Below, in pieces: positions 9,564-19,418 of a DNA stretch of 64,000 nucleotides (its first letter is position 1; every line of letters starts with the position of its first letter). Below the pieces are notes generated by a model that saw only the letters and a list, made by a program, of their open reading frames with translations, made no database searches and was not told where the DNA came from. The position numbers and the translations under genes are program-made. The DNA is from Hassallia byssoidea VB512170 (GTDB lineage: Bacteria > Cyanobacteriota > Cyanobacteriia > Cyanobacteriales > Nostocaceae): NCBI RefSeq assembly GCF_000817785.2, contig NZ_JTCM02000024.1, positions 1 to 64,000 on the forward strand. Direction: 5' to 3'.

Positions 9564-10436
9564 ATGAATGCACAACTAGCTCAATTAATTGTTAACGGAA
9601 TTGCAGTAGGGAGCATTATTGCTCTGGCAGCTGTTGGACTGACTTTAACCTATGGGATTTTACGGTTATCTAACTTTGCCCACGGTGATTTTCTCACATT
9701 GGGAGCTTATTTTACATGGCTCTTAAATACTCTGGGGATAAATATTTGGCTGTCGATGTTGCTAGCGGGAGTGGGAACGGTAGCGATGATGGTGTTGTCA
9801 GAAAAGCTGCTGTGGTCAAGGATGCGCTCTATCCGTGCTACTTCCACTACTCTGATTATTATGTCCATCGGACTGGCATTATTTCTTCGCAATGCCATTA
9901 TCTTGATTTGGGGGGGTAGTAACCAAAATTACAATTTGCCGATTACCCCTGCTTTAGACATTGCTGGTTTAAAAGTGCCGCAAAATCAATTGCTGGTTTT
10001 GTTTTTAGCGATGTTGGCAATTTTAGCCCTGCATTATCTCTTGCAAAATACCAAAATTGGTAAAGCTATGCGAGCCGTTGCGGACGATTTGGATTTGGCG
10101 AGAGTCTCTGGTATTAATGTTGACTCTGTAGTTATCTGGACTTGGGTAATTGCCGGGGCGCTGACATCTTTGGGAGGCAGTATGTACGGGTTAATTACAG
10201 CTGTGCGCCCGAACATGGGATGGTTTTTGATTTTACCGATGTTCGCCTCAGTGATTTTGGGGGGAATTGGCAATCCTTATGGAGCGATCGCAGCGGCTTT
10301 TATCATCGGTATCGTTCAAGAAGTCAGCACCATCATCCCTGGACTGGGTTCTCAGTATAAACAAGGTGTGGCGCTGTTCATTATGATTTTGGTGCTGCTA
10401 ATTCGTCCCAAAGGTTTATTCAAAGGTACGATTTGA
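9564..10436 (+). CDS. livH: Branched-chain/neutral amino-acid ABC transporter permease, LivH type
   Basis: A 290-residue inner-membrane permease of the LivH family with about eight membrane segments. Signatures are the N-terminal NGIAVGSIIALAAVGLTLTYGILRLSNFAHGDFL, the cytoplasmic EAA-like loop TKIGKAMRAVADDLDLARVSGINVD, and the C-terminal ILGGIGNPYGAIAAAFIIGIVQE. It would pair with a LivM-like permease and two ATPases, as in the cyanobacterial Nat/LIV systems; none of these partners is adjacent. The open frame extends 46 codons upstream, but that part only translates C-rich tandem repeats. The ATG at 9564 begins the conserved domain and is the proper start. No Shine-Dalgarno sequence is visible because the repeat array reaches almost to the start codon. 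Confidence 0.88.
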   Translation: MNAQLAQLIVNGIAVGSIIALAAVGLTLTYGILRLSNFAHGDFLTLGAYFTWLLNTLGINIWLSMLLAGVGTVAMMVLSEKLLWSRMRSIRATSTTLIIMSIGLALFLRNAIILIWGGSNQNYNLPITPALDIAGLKVPQNQLLVLFLAMLAILALHYLLQNTKIGKAMRAVADDLDLARVSGINVDSVVIWTWVIAGALTSLGGSMYGLITAVRPNMGWFLILPMFASVILGGIGNPYGAIAAAFIIGIVQEVSTIIPGLGSQYKQGVALFIMILVLLIRPKGLFKGTI

Positions 10437-10502
10437 GCAACACCAAATGTCAAAGTTAGGAGTGAGGAGTCAAGAGTGAAGAATTAACAGCTTTATAACT
10501 CT

Positions 10503-10562
10503 TAACTAGAGTACAGACGTTCCGGCGGTTTCGTACAGACGTTCCAGTGGAACGTCTCTACC
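10503..10562. repeat. agacgttcc palindrome, one and a half copies
   Basis: A half copy (gtacagacgttcc) at 10511-10523 followed by a full palindrome agacgttccagtggaacgtct at 10537-10557. It lies downstream of livH and of the convergent psaX, and may act as a terminator hairpin. Confidence 0.8.
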
Positions 10563-10596
10563 GCGCCGGGGCGCCTCCTAACTCGACCTTTGGGGA

Positions 10597-10758
10597 TTAA
10601 GGGTTAACCAGATGGAAGTAAATCCCTGCTATCAGGAAATTACCAGCTAGGAGAAATATACTGATTGCGGTGCGAAAGGGAAAAGGAGCTTTAGCCCCGC
10701 TTTGAGCAACTTCTGCGCCGACTTTTTGATTTGCAGGTTTCTTGGCTTGAGCCGTCAT
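10597..10758 (-). CDS. psaX: Photosystem I subunit PsaX
   Basis: A 53-residue protein beginning MTAQAKKPANQKVGAEVAQ. The C-terminal half reads APFPFRTAISIFLLAGN then FLIAGIYFHLVNP and carries one membrane helix. It aligns by eye with PsaX (FRT...LLLA.NFLVA.YYF), a peripheral single-helix photosystem I subunit of some cyanobacteria that helps bind a chlorophyll at the trimer periphery. The Ala/Lys-rich N-terminal extension of about 22 residues is longer than in the 35-40-residue thermophilic PsaX. The start is supported by a strong site, GGAGAGGAAA, 3-12 bases upstream of ATG. It is monocistronic and convergent with livH. I recognised the family from memory of the motif only. Confidence 0.78.
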   Translation of the reverse strand: MTAQAKKPANQKVGAEVAQSGAKAPFPFRTAISIFLLAGNFLIAGIYFHLVNP

Positions 10759-10881
10759 AATTTCCTCTCCTAATTACAGTCTTCTTAACAAATAGCAAAG
10801 AGTCGTTATATTTAGCGACACTCATCAAAAATATTTTTGTGGATTTTGTACCCTAAAACAGCACCAGTCAACAAAATGTAT

Positions 10882-11133
10882 CATTGGGCATTGGGAATGG
10901 GGAATGGGTAATAGGTAATGGGGAATGGGGAATGGGTAATGGGCATAGGTTTGGCTGTGCGGTCTTGGGGATCACCTGCGTGAAGCACCTGCCGTCATAG
11001 GTTTGGCTGTGCGGTCTTGGGGATCACCTGCGTGAAGCACCTGCCGTCATTGGTAAAATTCCTCTCCCCCTGCCCAAGAACAGCCCCCCCTTCCTCCCCA
11101 TCTCCCCATCTCCCCATCTCCCCATCCCCCACT
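10882..11133. repeat. Repeat cluster with a perfect 52-bp tandem duplication
   Basis: ggggaatg/gggtaat units at 10889-10943. Then two identical 52-bp copies (10944-10995 and 10996-11047) of an element beginning cataggtttggctgtgcggt and ending cacctgccgt. Then C-rich tctcccca repeats at 11090-11130. Other members of the element family: 12142-12225, 42801-42932 and 52428-52527. Confidence 0.9.
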
Positions 11134-11134
11134 T

Positions 11135-12043
11135 TCAAAGAGGGCTTTCTCCGGCGTGGTAGGAACTGCGAACTAAAGGAGCAGAACGAACGTGGCTAAA
11201 TCCCATTTTTTGTGCTATAATGCCAAGCTCATCAAATTCTTTGGGTGTCCAATATTTTTGTACTGGCAGATGTTCTAAAGAAGGACGCATATACTGACCG
11301 ATAGTCAGGCGATCGCATCGAACATTCCTCAGATCCGCCATTGTTTCGATGACTTCATCAATCGTTTCACCGTGTCCCAGCATCAAACCTGATTTGGTGG
11401 GAATTGTCGGTAGAATTTCTTTGACTAGAGAAAGTACCCTTAGTGAGCGATCGTACTTCGCACCTCGCCGCACAGGACCTTGCAACCGTCGCACCGTCTC
11501 AATATTGTGGTTGTAACAAGCAGGCTGCGCTTTGACAATCATTTCTATCCGTTGGCGTTGACCTTCTTCACCAGCACCCGCACCACCCCAAAAGTCAGGT
11601 GTCAGCACTTCGATTTGAGCTTCTGGGTTCAAAGCCCGGATAGTTTCCATTGTCCTGACAAAATGAAGCGCTCCTTGATCTGGCAAATCATCACGAGCGA
11701 CAGAAGTTAATACTACATAACGCAATCCCAAAAGCTGCACCGATTCTGCTATTTTTTGCGGTTCTCTTGAGTCCACAGGCATCGGTGCATGACCTTTATC
11801 TACTTGACAAAAAGCGCAAGACCGCGTACATGTTGGACCCATGAGTAAAAAAGTTGCCGTTTTTTGGGCGTAGCATTCCCCGCGATTGGGGCAACGTCCT
11901 TCTTCGCAAATCGTGTGAATTTGGCGCTGCTTAATAATGCGTTGTACCGTCGAGAGTTCACTAGCTTTGCCAATCGGACGACGTAACCACGTTGGCATTG
12001 CCATAATCTCTGATTTAAGTTCGGCTGGTTGCGAAGAGGTCAT
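11135..12043 (-). CDS. lipA: Lipoyl synthase
   Basis: A 302-residue radical-SAM enzyme that inserts two sulfurs into protein-bound octanoyl groups to make lipoate for 2-oxoacid dehydrogenases and the glycine cleavage system. The auxiliary [4Fe-4S] cluster cysteines are C46, C51 and C57 (CX4CX5C). The radical-SAM cluster is C72/C76/C79 (CX3CX2C, CTRSCAFC). The C terminus VRSSYHAGE carries the conserved Arg-Ser-Ser ligand motif. The frame is open for 40 more codons upstream, but these translate gggcaat repeats ([15 protein letters not shown]). The ATG at 12043 starts the conserved domain and gives the normal length. Its ribosome site is weak. A distinct lipA copy elsewhere in the genome cannot be excluded. 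Confidence 0.93.
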   Translation of the reverse strand: MTSSQPAELKSEIMAMPTWLRRPIGKASELSTVQRIIKQRQIHTICEEGRCPNRGECYAQKTATFLLMGPTCTRSCAFCQVDKGHAPMPVDSREPQKIAESVQLLGLRYVVLTSVARDDLPDQGALHFVRTMETIRALNPEAQIEVLTPDFWGGAGAGEEGQRQRIEMIVKAQPACYNHNIETVRRLQGPVRRGAKYDRSLRVLSLVKEILPTIPTKSGLMLGHGETIDEVIETMADLRNVRCDRLTIGQYMRPSLEHLPVQKYWTPKEFDELGIIAQKMGFSHVRSAPLVRSSYHAGESPL

Positions 12044-12583
12044 AAATAATTCAAGGGGAAGGGGCAATGGGCAATGGGCAATGGGCAATGGGCAATGGGC
12101 AATGGGAATAAAAAGAAGTTTCCGGATTTTTTGGACTATACCCCATGACGGCAGATGCTTCAAGTCGGCAGAGCCGACGGCAGATGCTCCACTTGGGGAA
12201 ACCCCAAGACCGCACTGCCTCCCCTACACTAAAACTGGACAAAACGGGACAGCCTTGTTTAATAGATCCTCGACACCCCACGACAACCAAAGGATGAAGG
12301 CTGTCCCGTTTTGTCTGATTTTTTGGAACCCCAACGCACTGCCTCCCCCATGCCCTATGCCCTATGCCCCATGCCCATTGCCCAATTCCCTATGATTTAA
12401 ATATCACATTTACACTAATCTTACAAAACATCAGTATACGCTCTGTAAAATACCTAAATTCTTGTCACTTCTCCCGGAAATTACTATCCCCCAATCAATA
12501 TAAATGTCAGATATAGTGGGAAGATTCTCAACCTTAATTGGCACCGCCATCTCAACTTAAAGTTTCTGTTAGAGTAATCAGTC
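12044..12583. repeat. Repeat-filled gap upstream of lipA
   Basis: gggcaat heptamers at 12055-12107. Inverted copies of the gcggtcttgggg / cacctgccgtc element at 12142-12225, a perfect 19-bp inverted repeat at 12238-12315, a partial second copy of the element end (cgcactgcctcccc) at 12334-12348, and C-rich tgccccatgccc units to 12393. 12394-12583 shows nothing recognisable beyond the leader of the response regulator gene. Confidence 0.85.
12238..12315. repeat. Perfect 19-bp inverted repeat, 40-base spacer
   Basis: Arms gacaaaacgggacagcctt (12238-12256) and its exact reverse complement (12297-12315), followed by a T-rich tail. It interrupts a copy of the gcggtcttgggg element, whose end is duplicated on the far side. 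Confidence 0.85.
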
Positions 12584-13174
12584 GTGGCAAGTAACAAGAT
12601 TCTAGTTATCGATGACACTACAGTTGTCAGGGTGAAAGTACGGGAAATGTTGCCTCCGGGCAATTTTGAGGTACTGGAAGCAAAAGACGGCTTAGAAGGA
12701 TTAAATTTCATTCGTCAGGAAAAACTCAGCCTGATTATGTTGGATTTCCTTTTGCCGAAAATGAGTGGCTGGGAAGTTTTCCAGCAGATTCAAGCTCAAC
12801 CAGAATTAAGAAAGATTCCCTTGGTTCTTATGTCTGGTCGTAAAGAAGAGGTGACGGAGAAAATCCCCGAACCCTTTGAATATTTTGAGTTTCTCGGAAA
12901 GCCTTTTGACCAAAAGCAACTAATTGCCTCAATTAAGTTGGCGATGACAAAAGCTAAACAGCCGCGTCCGGAACCAGCCTCAGTAGCAGTTGTTGCTGCG
13001 AAAAATGGAGCTGTAAATTCTAGTGCGATCGCTCCTGGCGGGTCTTTGACCATCGCTCCTACTGCCGAAATTGCTGCATTAAATGAGAAAATTGTCAAGA
13101 TGCAAGCGGAAATTGATGGTTTAAAGAAACAGTTAACTCAAGTTGTGACTTTTATTAAACAGAAAATAAAATAG
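12584..13174 (+). CDS. Response regulator with C-terminal coiled coil
   Basis: A 196-residue protein with an N-terminal CheY-like receiver (residues 4-120): acidic pair D10/D11, phospho-acceptor D54 (IMLDFLLPKMSG), conserved Ser84 in LMSGR and Lys106 in LGKPFD. The remainder has an Ala/Pro-rich linker and a short helix with coiled-coil character (AALNEKIVKMQAEIDGLKKQLTQ). There is no DNA-binding or enzymatic output domain, so it probably acts by protein contact, like PilG/PilH or CheY-type adaptors. The start is GTG, the only good candidate before the first beta strand. The ribosome site is weak. A terminator hairpin follows. The nearest kinase is the giant hybrid kinase 0.6 kb downstream, but cotranscription is unlikely because of the terminator. 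Confidence 0.85.
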   Translation: MASNKILVIDDTTVVRVKVREMLPPGNFEVLEAKDGLEGLNFIRQEKLSLIMLDFLLPKMSGWEVFQQIQAQPELRKIPLVLMSGRKEEVTEKIPEPFEYFEFLGKPFDQKQLIASIKLAMTKAKQPRPEPASVAVVAAKNGAVNSSAIAPGGSLTIAPTAEIAALNEKIVKMQAEIDGLKKQLTQVVTFIKQKIK

Positions 13175-13267
13175 CGATCGTTTCTTTTCTCAAAACCTCC
13201 GTCGAATCAGGCTTTCACAAGATTGTTGCCATTTAGGAAAATCTCAAATCCGCTTTTAAATTTATTC

Positions 13268-13312
13268 AGCCTACCGATACCCACAAAGCAAAAGGTAAAG
13301 GTAGGCTTTTTA
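13268..13312 (+). terminator. Intrinsic terminator of the response regulator gene
   Basis: Stem agcctacc (13268-13275) with ggtaggct (13300-13307), followed by TTTT and an A/T-rich tail. Confidence 0.7.
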
Positions 13313-13383
13313 TTGTTTAGACTACAAAAATAAGTTATACCAATTGACTAAATATCAATACAGTTGGTGTTAAGCACAAACTC

Positions 13384-13415
13384 AGAACCCCGGTTTCTTA
13401 GAGAAACCGGGGTTC
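13384..13415. repeat. Dispersed palindrome agaaaccggggttct
   Basis: Arms agaaccccggtttct and agaaaccggggttct, closed by a tiny loop. A related copy (agaaacccggtttctt) is at 59183-59215. The rest of 13418-13798 is A/T-rich leader of the next gene with no other feature seen. Confidence 0.8.
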
Positions 13416-13798
13416 TCGCACACCGTATTGGACTAAATATGCATAGCAATTTTGCTTAACTAGTAATAATTTTAACAATACCACAACAGGCTTATTACTT
13501 ATAAAAAATTATTTAGTATTGTTATATGTCCCTCTAAATTACTTCATTTTTAAGATATTTAAAATATTAAATTATTTAAATCAAGAAAAAAATCGGTTTT
13601 TTGGACATTTGCCAGATTTAAGCTTGAGTAAACGGGAAAAATCAGCTTGATGAGGCTTCAAATATCAATTTTTTTAAATATTAGTTATTAACTATGAAAA
13701 CATGCAAAATATCAAAACTTTTCTGGTAAATAATGATAATAACAGCCCGAAAATGGGAAGACTAACACATATAAACAAAACAAAGAGAATAAGCTGCG

Positions 13799-16700
13799 AT
13801 GGTGGCATTACTAGATACATTATTTACCTTAAGTGGCTATCGCTTCACTGAGCAAATCTACTCAGGCAGTAAAACTATAGTTTGTCGTGGCATCAGAGAA
13901 CAAGATCAAAAGCCAGTCATTATCAAACTGATGCGGAATGAATATCCTACCTTCAATGAAATTGCCCAATTCCGCAATCAATACACCATCAGCAAAAATC
14001 TCAACCTGACTGGTATAGTCAAACCTTATGGATTGGAAACCTACCGCAACGGCTATGCCTTAATATTAGAAGATTTTGGCGGTATTTCCCTTAAAGATGC
14101 GTTATTGTTTAGATCTGAAGAGGGAAAAAATCCGAATTTTATCGATCAGTTTTTTCATATCGCCATAGAAATTACTTCAACTCTTGAAGGAATGCATCGC
14201 AATCGCGTCATTCATAAAGATATCAAACCCGCCAACATCCTAATTAACCCAAGCACCCTAGAAGTAAAACTCATCGACTTTAGTATAGCCTCACTTTTGC
14301 CAAGAGAAATTCAATTTATCACCAATCCCAACGTCTTAGAAGGCACTTTGGCTTACATTTCTCCTGAACAAACCGGACGAATGAACCGAGGTATAGATTA
14401 TCGCAGTGACTTTTATTCCCTTGGTGTCACCTTTTTTGAACTCCTCACAGGCAAATTACCTTTCATCACCGCTGACTCAATGGAGTTAGTTTACTGTCAC
14501 ATTGCAAAACTTCCACCAAAAGCAAACTCAATTAACCCCGACATTCCCCCTATGTTGTCGGAAATTATTAGCAAGCTGATGGCAAAAAATGCCGAAGACC
14601 GCTATCAGAGTGCTTTGGGGTTAAAGCATGACTTAGAAGTGTGTAGACAGCAATGGCAAGAGACAGGAAATATAGCATTCTTCGAGTTAGCACAAGAGGA
14701 CATCTGCGATCGCTTCCTCATCCCGGAAAAACTCTATGGTCGTCAACGTGAAGTTAAAACTCTACTCGCTGCAATCGATCGCGTAACAAGTGGAACCACG
14801 GAAATGATATTAGTCGCGGGTTCCTCTGGTATTGGCAAAACCGCTGTTGTCAACGAAGTTCATAAACCTATAGTCCGGCAGCGCAGTTACTTTATTAAGG
14901 GCAAATTTGACCAGTTTCAACGAGACATTCCCTTATCGGCATTAGTGCAAGCCTTTCGCGATTTAATCGGTCAACTGCTAAGTGAAACTGATGCCCAAAT
15001 TGAATATTGGAAAAAGAAAATTCTCTCAGTACTGGGTGAACAAGGTCAAGTCATTACTGATGTAATTCCCGAACTCGAAAGCATTATTGGTAGGCAACAG
15101 CCAGTTACTGAACTTTCTGGCAATGCTATTCAAAATCGTTTCAATTTATTGTTTCAAAAGTTTATCCGTATCTTTACCACAAAAGACCATCCTTTAGTAA
15201 TTTTTCTGGATGATTTGCAATGGGCAGATAGTACCTCTTTGAAATTTATTGAATTATTAATGAGCGAAACCGCAACAGTAAATCAAAATCCTTCTTTATC
15301 TTCTCTCCTTTTAGGCGAAACAAATAAAGATAGAGAAACCGATTGTGGTCTACTGCTGATTGGTGCTTATCGGGATAATGAAGTTGACAAAGCACATCCG
15401 CTTGAGTTGACAATCAAACAAATTGAACTTTCCCAAGCAACCATTAATACTATTACTCTAGAGCCATTAAATCAGGGTGATTTAAATCTATTGATTGCTG
15501 ATACCATGCGTTGTGAAGAAAAAGTTGCTATTCCTCTCACGCAAATGGTATTTGCCAAAACCAAAGGCAATCCATTTTTTACCCATCAATTTCTCAAATG
15601 TCTGCATAGTGATGGACTAATTGAATTTAACTTTGAACTCGGTTATTGGCAGTGCGATATTCCTCAGGTAAAGGCATTAGCTCTCACAGATGATGTAGTA
15701 GAATTTATGGCACTACAACTAATGAAGTTGCCAGCACATACTCAAAAAGTATTGAAACTTGCTGCTTGTATTGGTAATGAATTTGATTTAAAAACTCTTA
15801 CTATTATTCATGAAGAATCTGCCGTAGATACAGCGTCAGACTTGTGGCAAGCATTAATTGAAGGACTAGTTTTTCCTCAAGCTGAATTTTACAAGTTTTT
15901 TGACAAAAATGCTAATAGTCATAAGGCAATAAATCATGAGAAAGAATTAAGCTTACCTAAATATAAATTTGTACACGACCGGGTGCAACAAGCGGCTTAT
16001 TCTTTGATTCCGGAAGATAATAAGCAATCAATTCACTTAAAAATTGGCGAACTTCTGTTAAGAAATATTCCAGTAGCCGAACAGGAAGAAAAGATTTTTG
16101 ATTTAGTCAATCAGTTTAATATGGCACTGCCATTAATCACTTTACAGGATGAACGTGATGGATTGGCAAGAATGAATTTGATTGCTGGACGTAAAGCTTT
16201 GGCATCAACGGCTTATTCCGCTGCTGTTAAATATTTAACTACTGGAGTTGAACTATTAACAGATGATAGTTGGGAGAGAAAATATGAGCTAGCTCTAGGT
16301 TTGTATGAGACAGCAGCAGAGGCAGCGTACTTGGGTGGAGACTTTGAACAAACAGAGCAATTAGCAGAGGTAGTGTTAACACGAGCGAAAACATTACTAG
16401 AGAAAGTAAAAGTTTATGAAGTGAAAATTCAAGCTTATGGAGCGCAGAACCAAGCATTAAAAGCAGTCAATACTGCGCTAACTGTTCTCAAGCAATTGGG
16501 GGTAGAGTTTCCTGAGAATCCAAGCCAATCTGATGTTCAGCTAGCAATGGCAGAAATAACATCAGCTTTGACAGATAAAAGCATTGAGGACTTAATTAAT
16601 CTGCCCGAGATGATAGAACGCTATCCTCTTGAAGCTATGCGTATTCTATCAAGTACAATTGCTCTTACCTATCAAGCTGTTCCTGAACTATTCCCACTAA

Positions 16701-19417
16701 TTCTTTTTAAACAAATTAATTTATCGCTCCAACATGGCAATGCTCCCCTGTCTGCCTTTGCCTATGTTACTTACGGGTTAATGCTCTGCGGGGTCATGGG
16801 AGACATAGAGTCTGGTTATCAATTTGGCAAACTGGCTGAAACTTTGTTAGCTAAGTTCAATATTAAAGAAATTATAGCTAAAACCCTGCTGGTATTTAAT
16901 ACATCTATCAGGCATTGGAAGGAGCACGCCAGAGAAATATTAAAACCTTTGCTAGAGGGTTACTCTGTCGGACTGGAAACGGGAGATTTAGAGTATGCAG
17001 CTTATTCTCTTAACGCTTATTCCTACTGTTCATATTTCATTGGTAAAGAACTAACAGGGTTGGAAGAAGATATGGCGAACTACAGCCATGCCATTGGTCA
17101 AATTAAGCAAGAAACAGTATTTCACTGGAGTGCTATCTATCGACAAAGCGTCTTAAACTTACTAGGCATCGTAGAAAATCCTTGTCGTTTAATCAGTAAA
17201 TCTTACAACGAAGATAAAATGCTGCCGATTCATCTTGAAGCAAAAGATGGGTTCGGACTATTATATTTATATTTCAGCAAACTACATCTGTGTTATCTAT
17301 TTCAGGAGTTTTCTCAAGCGGTTGAAAATGCCACTTTAGCAGAAAAGTATTTAGATGGTGGTACAGGACAGATGGTTGTTCCTCTTTTCCATTTTTACGA
17401 TTCTCTAACTAGACTAGCTTTATATTCTAATGTCGGGGAATCTGAACAAAAAGAAATTCTGAAAAAAGTAGCTACCAATCAAGAAAAGATGCAGCATTGG
17501 GCAAATCATGCCCCTATGAATTATCTGCATAAATTTTATTTGGTAGAGGCAGAACGGCATCGGGTCGGGGGTGAATATTTAGAAGCAATGGATGATTACG
17601 AACGCGCTATTACCAATGCCAAAGAAAACGAGTACATCAATGAAGAAGCTCTCGCTAACGAACTTGCTGCTAAATTCTATTTAGAATGGGGCAAACACAA
17701 GATTGCTGCAACCTACCTCACTGATGCCTACTATTGCTACGTCCGCTGGGGAGCATTAGCGAAAGTTGAAGATTTGCAAAAACGCTATCCTCAATTACTT
17801 GCTCCGATTATCCAGCAAGAAAAACTTAGCTTTCATCCCAACGAGAAAAGCACTGCTTCTATTGGCATATCATTATCTGCCCCTAATACTAAAGAAACTG
17901 TTATTAGCTCTAATACCAGCATCTCACAAATGCTAGACTTAGGGTCTGTGATTAAAGCTTCTCAAGCACTCTCTGGGGAAATTGAGCTAGAGCAACTGCT
18001 TTCTACCTTAATGGCAGTTGTAATGGAGAATGCAGGAGCTTCTAAGTGTGCTTTAATTTTGAGCGAAGGAGATAATTTAGATTTAACTGTCACCGCAGTC
18101 GGTTTTAGTTCAAATGAAGCAGCTATTTCTACAAAGTTTCCATCAGTTCATTTAGAGTCTAGTTATGATATTCCTGTTACTTTAATTAACTACGTCAAAC
18201 GCACTCTAGAAATCTTTGTCATTGATGATGCTAAGACTGTTAACTTTTTAATAAGCGATCGCTACATTGTTCGTCAGCAACCCAAGAGCCTTTTATGCAT
18301 CCCAATTATCAATCAAGGCAAGTTACTCGGCATTCTTTATCTAGAAAATAATTTAACGACGCAAGCATTTACACGCGATCGCGTAGAAATTCTCAAACTC
18401 CTCACCACCCAAGCCGCAATTTCTCTAGAGAATGCCATTCTCTATAAAAATTTGGCACAAGCTAATGAAAGCTTGTCAGAATACAGCCATACTTTAGAGG
18501 AAAAAGTAGAGGAAAGAACGCAAGAACTTAGCCAAATAAATCAAAGTTTGCAACAAGCACTTTCACAAATTAAAAATGCCCAAACCCACTTGATTCAAAC
18601 TGAAAAAATGTCGAGTTTGGGACAAATGGTAGCAGGAATTGCTCATGAAATCAATAACCCAATTAACTTTATTCATGGCAATATTTCTCACGCTAGTGGT
18701 TATGTTCAAGACTTACTAGATTTGATTGCTATCTATCAGCAGGAATATCCCAATCCCTCCCCTATTATTGAAGAAAAAGCAGAAGAATTAGACCTTGATT
18801 TTCTCATAAAAGACTTGCCAAAGCTTCTAGATTCAATGAAAGTTGGTAGTTCGCGTATTCGGAATATTGTGTTGAGCTTACGCAACTTTTCTCGCTTAGA
18901 TGAATCGGAAATGAAGCCTGTAGATATTCATGAGGGAATCGATAATACCTTGATGATTTTGCAGCACCGACTCAAGGAAAAGAGCGACCGTCCGGAAATT
19001 GAAGTTATTAAAGAATACGGACAACTACCGTTGGTTAGTTGTTACGCCGGTCAACTCAATCAAGCTTTTATGAATATCCTCAGTAATGCGATCGATGCTT
19101 TACAACAGTCAAATGACAATGCGATCGCCACTGACCGCAAGGTAGGACAAATTCGCATTCGCACATCTCTAGTAGATTCTAATACTTTGAGGATTCAGAT
19201 TGCTGATAATGGTTCTGGCATGAGTGACAAGGTGCGTCAAAAAATCTTTGACCCATTTTTTACCACTAAACCGATAGGAAGTGGTACAGGGTTGGGGTTG
19301 TCAATTAGCTATCAGGTTGTTGTTGACAAACACAAAGGTCAGTTAACCTGTGATTCCACCCCTGGAAAGGGGACTGAGTTCGTAATTGAGATTCCCCTGC
19401 GACAGCAAAATACTTAG
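13799..19417 (+). CDS. Giant hybrid Ser/Thr kinase - AAA ATPase - GAF - histidine kinase
   Basis: 1872 residues. An N-terminal Hanks-type kinase (about 12-280) has VAIK-type lysine in VIIKL, HRD-type loop HKDIKPANIL and APE-type SPEQ. The DFG motif reads DFS. An STAND/AAA-type ATPase follows, with Walker A GSSGIGKT (341-348) and Walker B-like LVIFLDDLQWAD. Then a long helical TPR-like middle, a GAF domain (about 1390-1540), a coiled coil, HisKA with H1616 (GIAHEINNPINF) and HATPase_c with DNGSGMS and GTGLGLS. These HstK-type proteins join a Ser/Thr and a His kinase in one chain; several are known in Nostoc. It ends 1 base before the convergent P450 stop codon. In Nostoc a hybrid two-component protein lies next to the same terpene synthase and P450 pair. 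A 25-residue insertion after LLMSETA is absent from its paralogue at 23340. Confidence 0.92.
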   Translation: MVALLDTLFTLSGYRFTEQIYSGSKTIVCRGIREQDQKPVIIKLMRNEYPTFNEIAQFRNQYTISKNLNLTGIVKPYGLETYRNGYALILEDFGGISLKDALLFRSEEGKNPNFIDQFFHIAIEITSTLEGMHRNRVIHKDIKPANILINPSTLEVKLIDFSIASLLPREIQFITNPNVLEGTLAYISPEQTGRMNRGIDYRSDFYSLGVTFFELLTGKLPFITADSMELVYCHIAKLPPKANSINPDIPPMLSEIISKLMAKNAEDRYQSALGLKHDLEVCRQQWQETGNIAFFELAQEDICDRFLIPEKLYGRQREVKTLLAAIDRVTSGTTEMILVAGSSGIGKTAVVNEVHKPIVRQRSYFIKGKFDQFQRDIPLSALVQAFRDLIGQLLSETDAQIEYWKKKILSVLGEQGQVITDVIPELESIIGRQQPVTELSGNAIQNRFNLLFQKFIRIFTTKDHPLVIFLDDLQWADSTSLKFIELLMSETATVNQNPSLSSLLLGETNKDRETDCGLLLIGAYRDNEVDKAHPLELTIKQIELSQATINTITLEPLNQGDLNLLIADTMRCEEKVAIPLTQMVFAKTKGNPFFTHQFLKCLHSDGLIEFNFELGYWQCDIPQVKALALTDDVVEFMALQLMKLPAHTQKVLKLAACIGNEFDLKTLTIIHEESAVDTASDLWQALIEGLVFPQAEFYKFFDKNANSHKAINHEKELSLPKYKFVHDRVQQAAYSLIPEDNKQSIHLKIGELLLRNIPVAEQEEKIFDLVNQFNMALPLITLQDERDGLARMNLIAGRKALASTAYSAAVKYLTTGVELLTDDSWERKYELALGLYETAAEAAYLGGDFEQTEQLAEVVLTRAKTLLEKVKVYEVKIQAYGAQNQALKAVNTALTVLKQLGVEFPENPSQSDVQLAMAEITSALTDKSIEDLINLPEMIERYPLEAMRILSSTIALTYQAVPELFPLILFKQINLSLQHGNAPLSAFAYVTYGLMLCGVMGDIESGYQFGKLAETLLAKFNIKEIIAKTLLVFNTSIRHWKEHAREILKPLLEGYSVGLETGDLEYAAYSLNAYSYCSYFIGKELTGLEEDMANYSHAIGQIKQETVFHWSAIYRQSVLNLLGIVENPCRLISKSYNEDKMLPIHLEAKDGFGLLYLYFSKLHLCYLFQEFSQAVENATLAEKYLDGGTGQMVVPLFHFYDSLTRLALYSNVGESEQKEILKKVATNQEKMQHWANHAPMNYLHKFYLVEAERHRVGGEYLEAMDDYERAITNAKENEYINEEALANELAAKFYLEWGKHKIAATYLTDAYYCYVRWGALAKVEDLQKRYPQLLAPIIQQEKLSFHPNEKSTASIGISLSAPNTKETVISSNTSISQMLDLGSVIKASQALSGEIELEQLLSTLMAVVMENAGASKCALILSEGDNLDLTVTAVGFSSNEAAISTKFPSVHLESSYDIPVTLINYVKRTLEIFVIDDAKTVNFLISDRYIVRQQPKSLLCIPIINQGKLLGILYLENNLTTQAFTRDRVEILKLLTTQAAISLENAILYKNLAQANESLSEYSHTLEEKVEERTQELSQINQSLQQALSQIKNAQTHLIQTEKMSSLGQMVAGIAHEINNPINFIHGNISHASGYVQDLLDLIAIYQQEYPNPSPIIEEKAEELDLDFLIKDLPKLLDSMKVGSSRIRNIVLSLRNFSRLDESEMKPVDIHEGIDNTLMILQHRLKEKSDRPEIEVIKEYGQLPLVSCYAGQLNQAFMNILSNAIDALQQSNDNAIATDRKVGQIRIRTSLVDSNTLRIQIADNGSGMSDKVRQKIFDPFFTTKPIGSGTGLGLSISYQVVVDKHKGQLTCDSTPGKGTEFVIEIPLRQQNT

Positions 19418-19418
19418 A

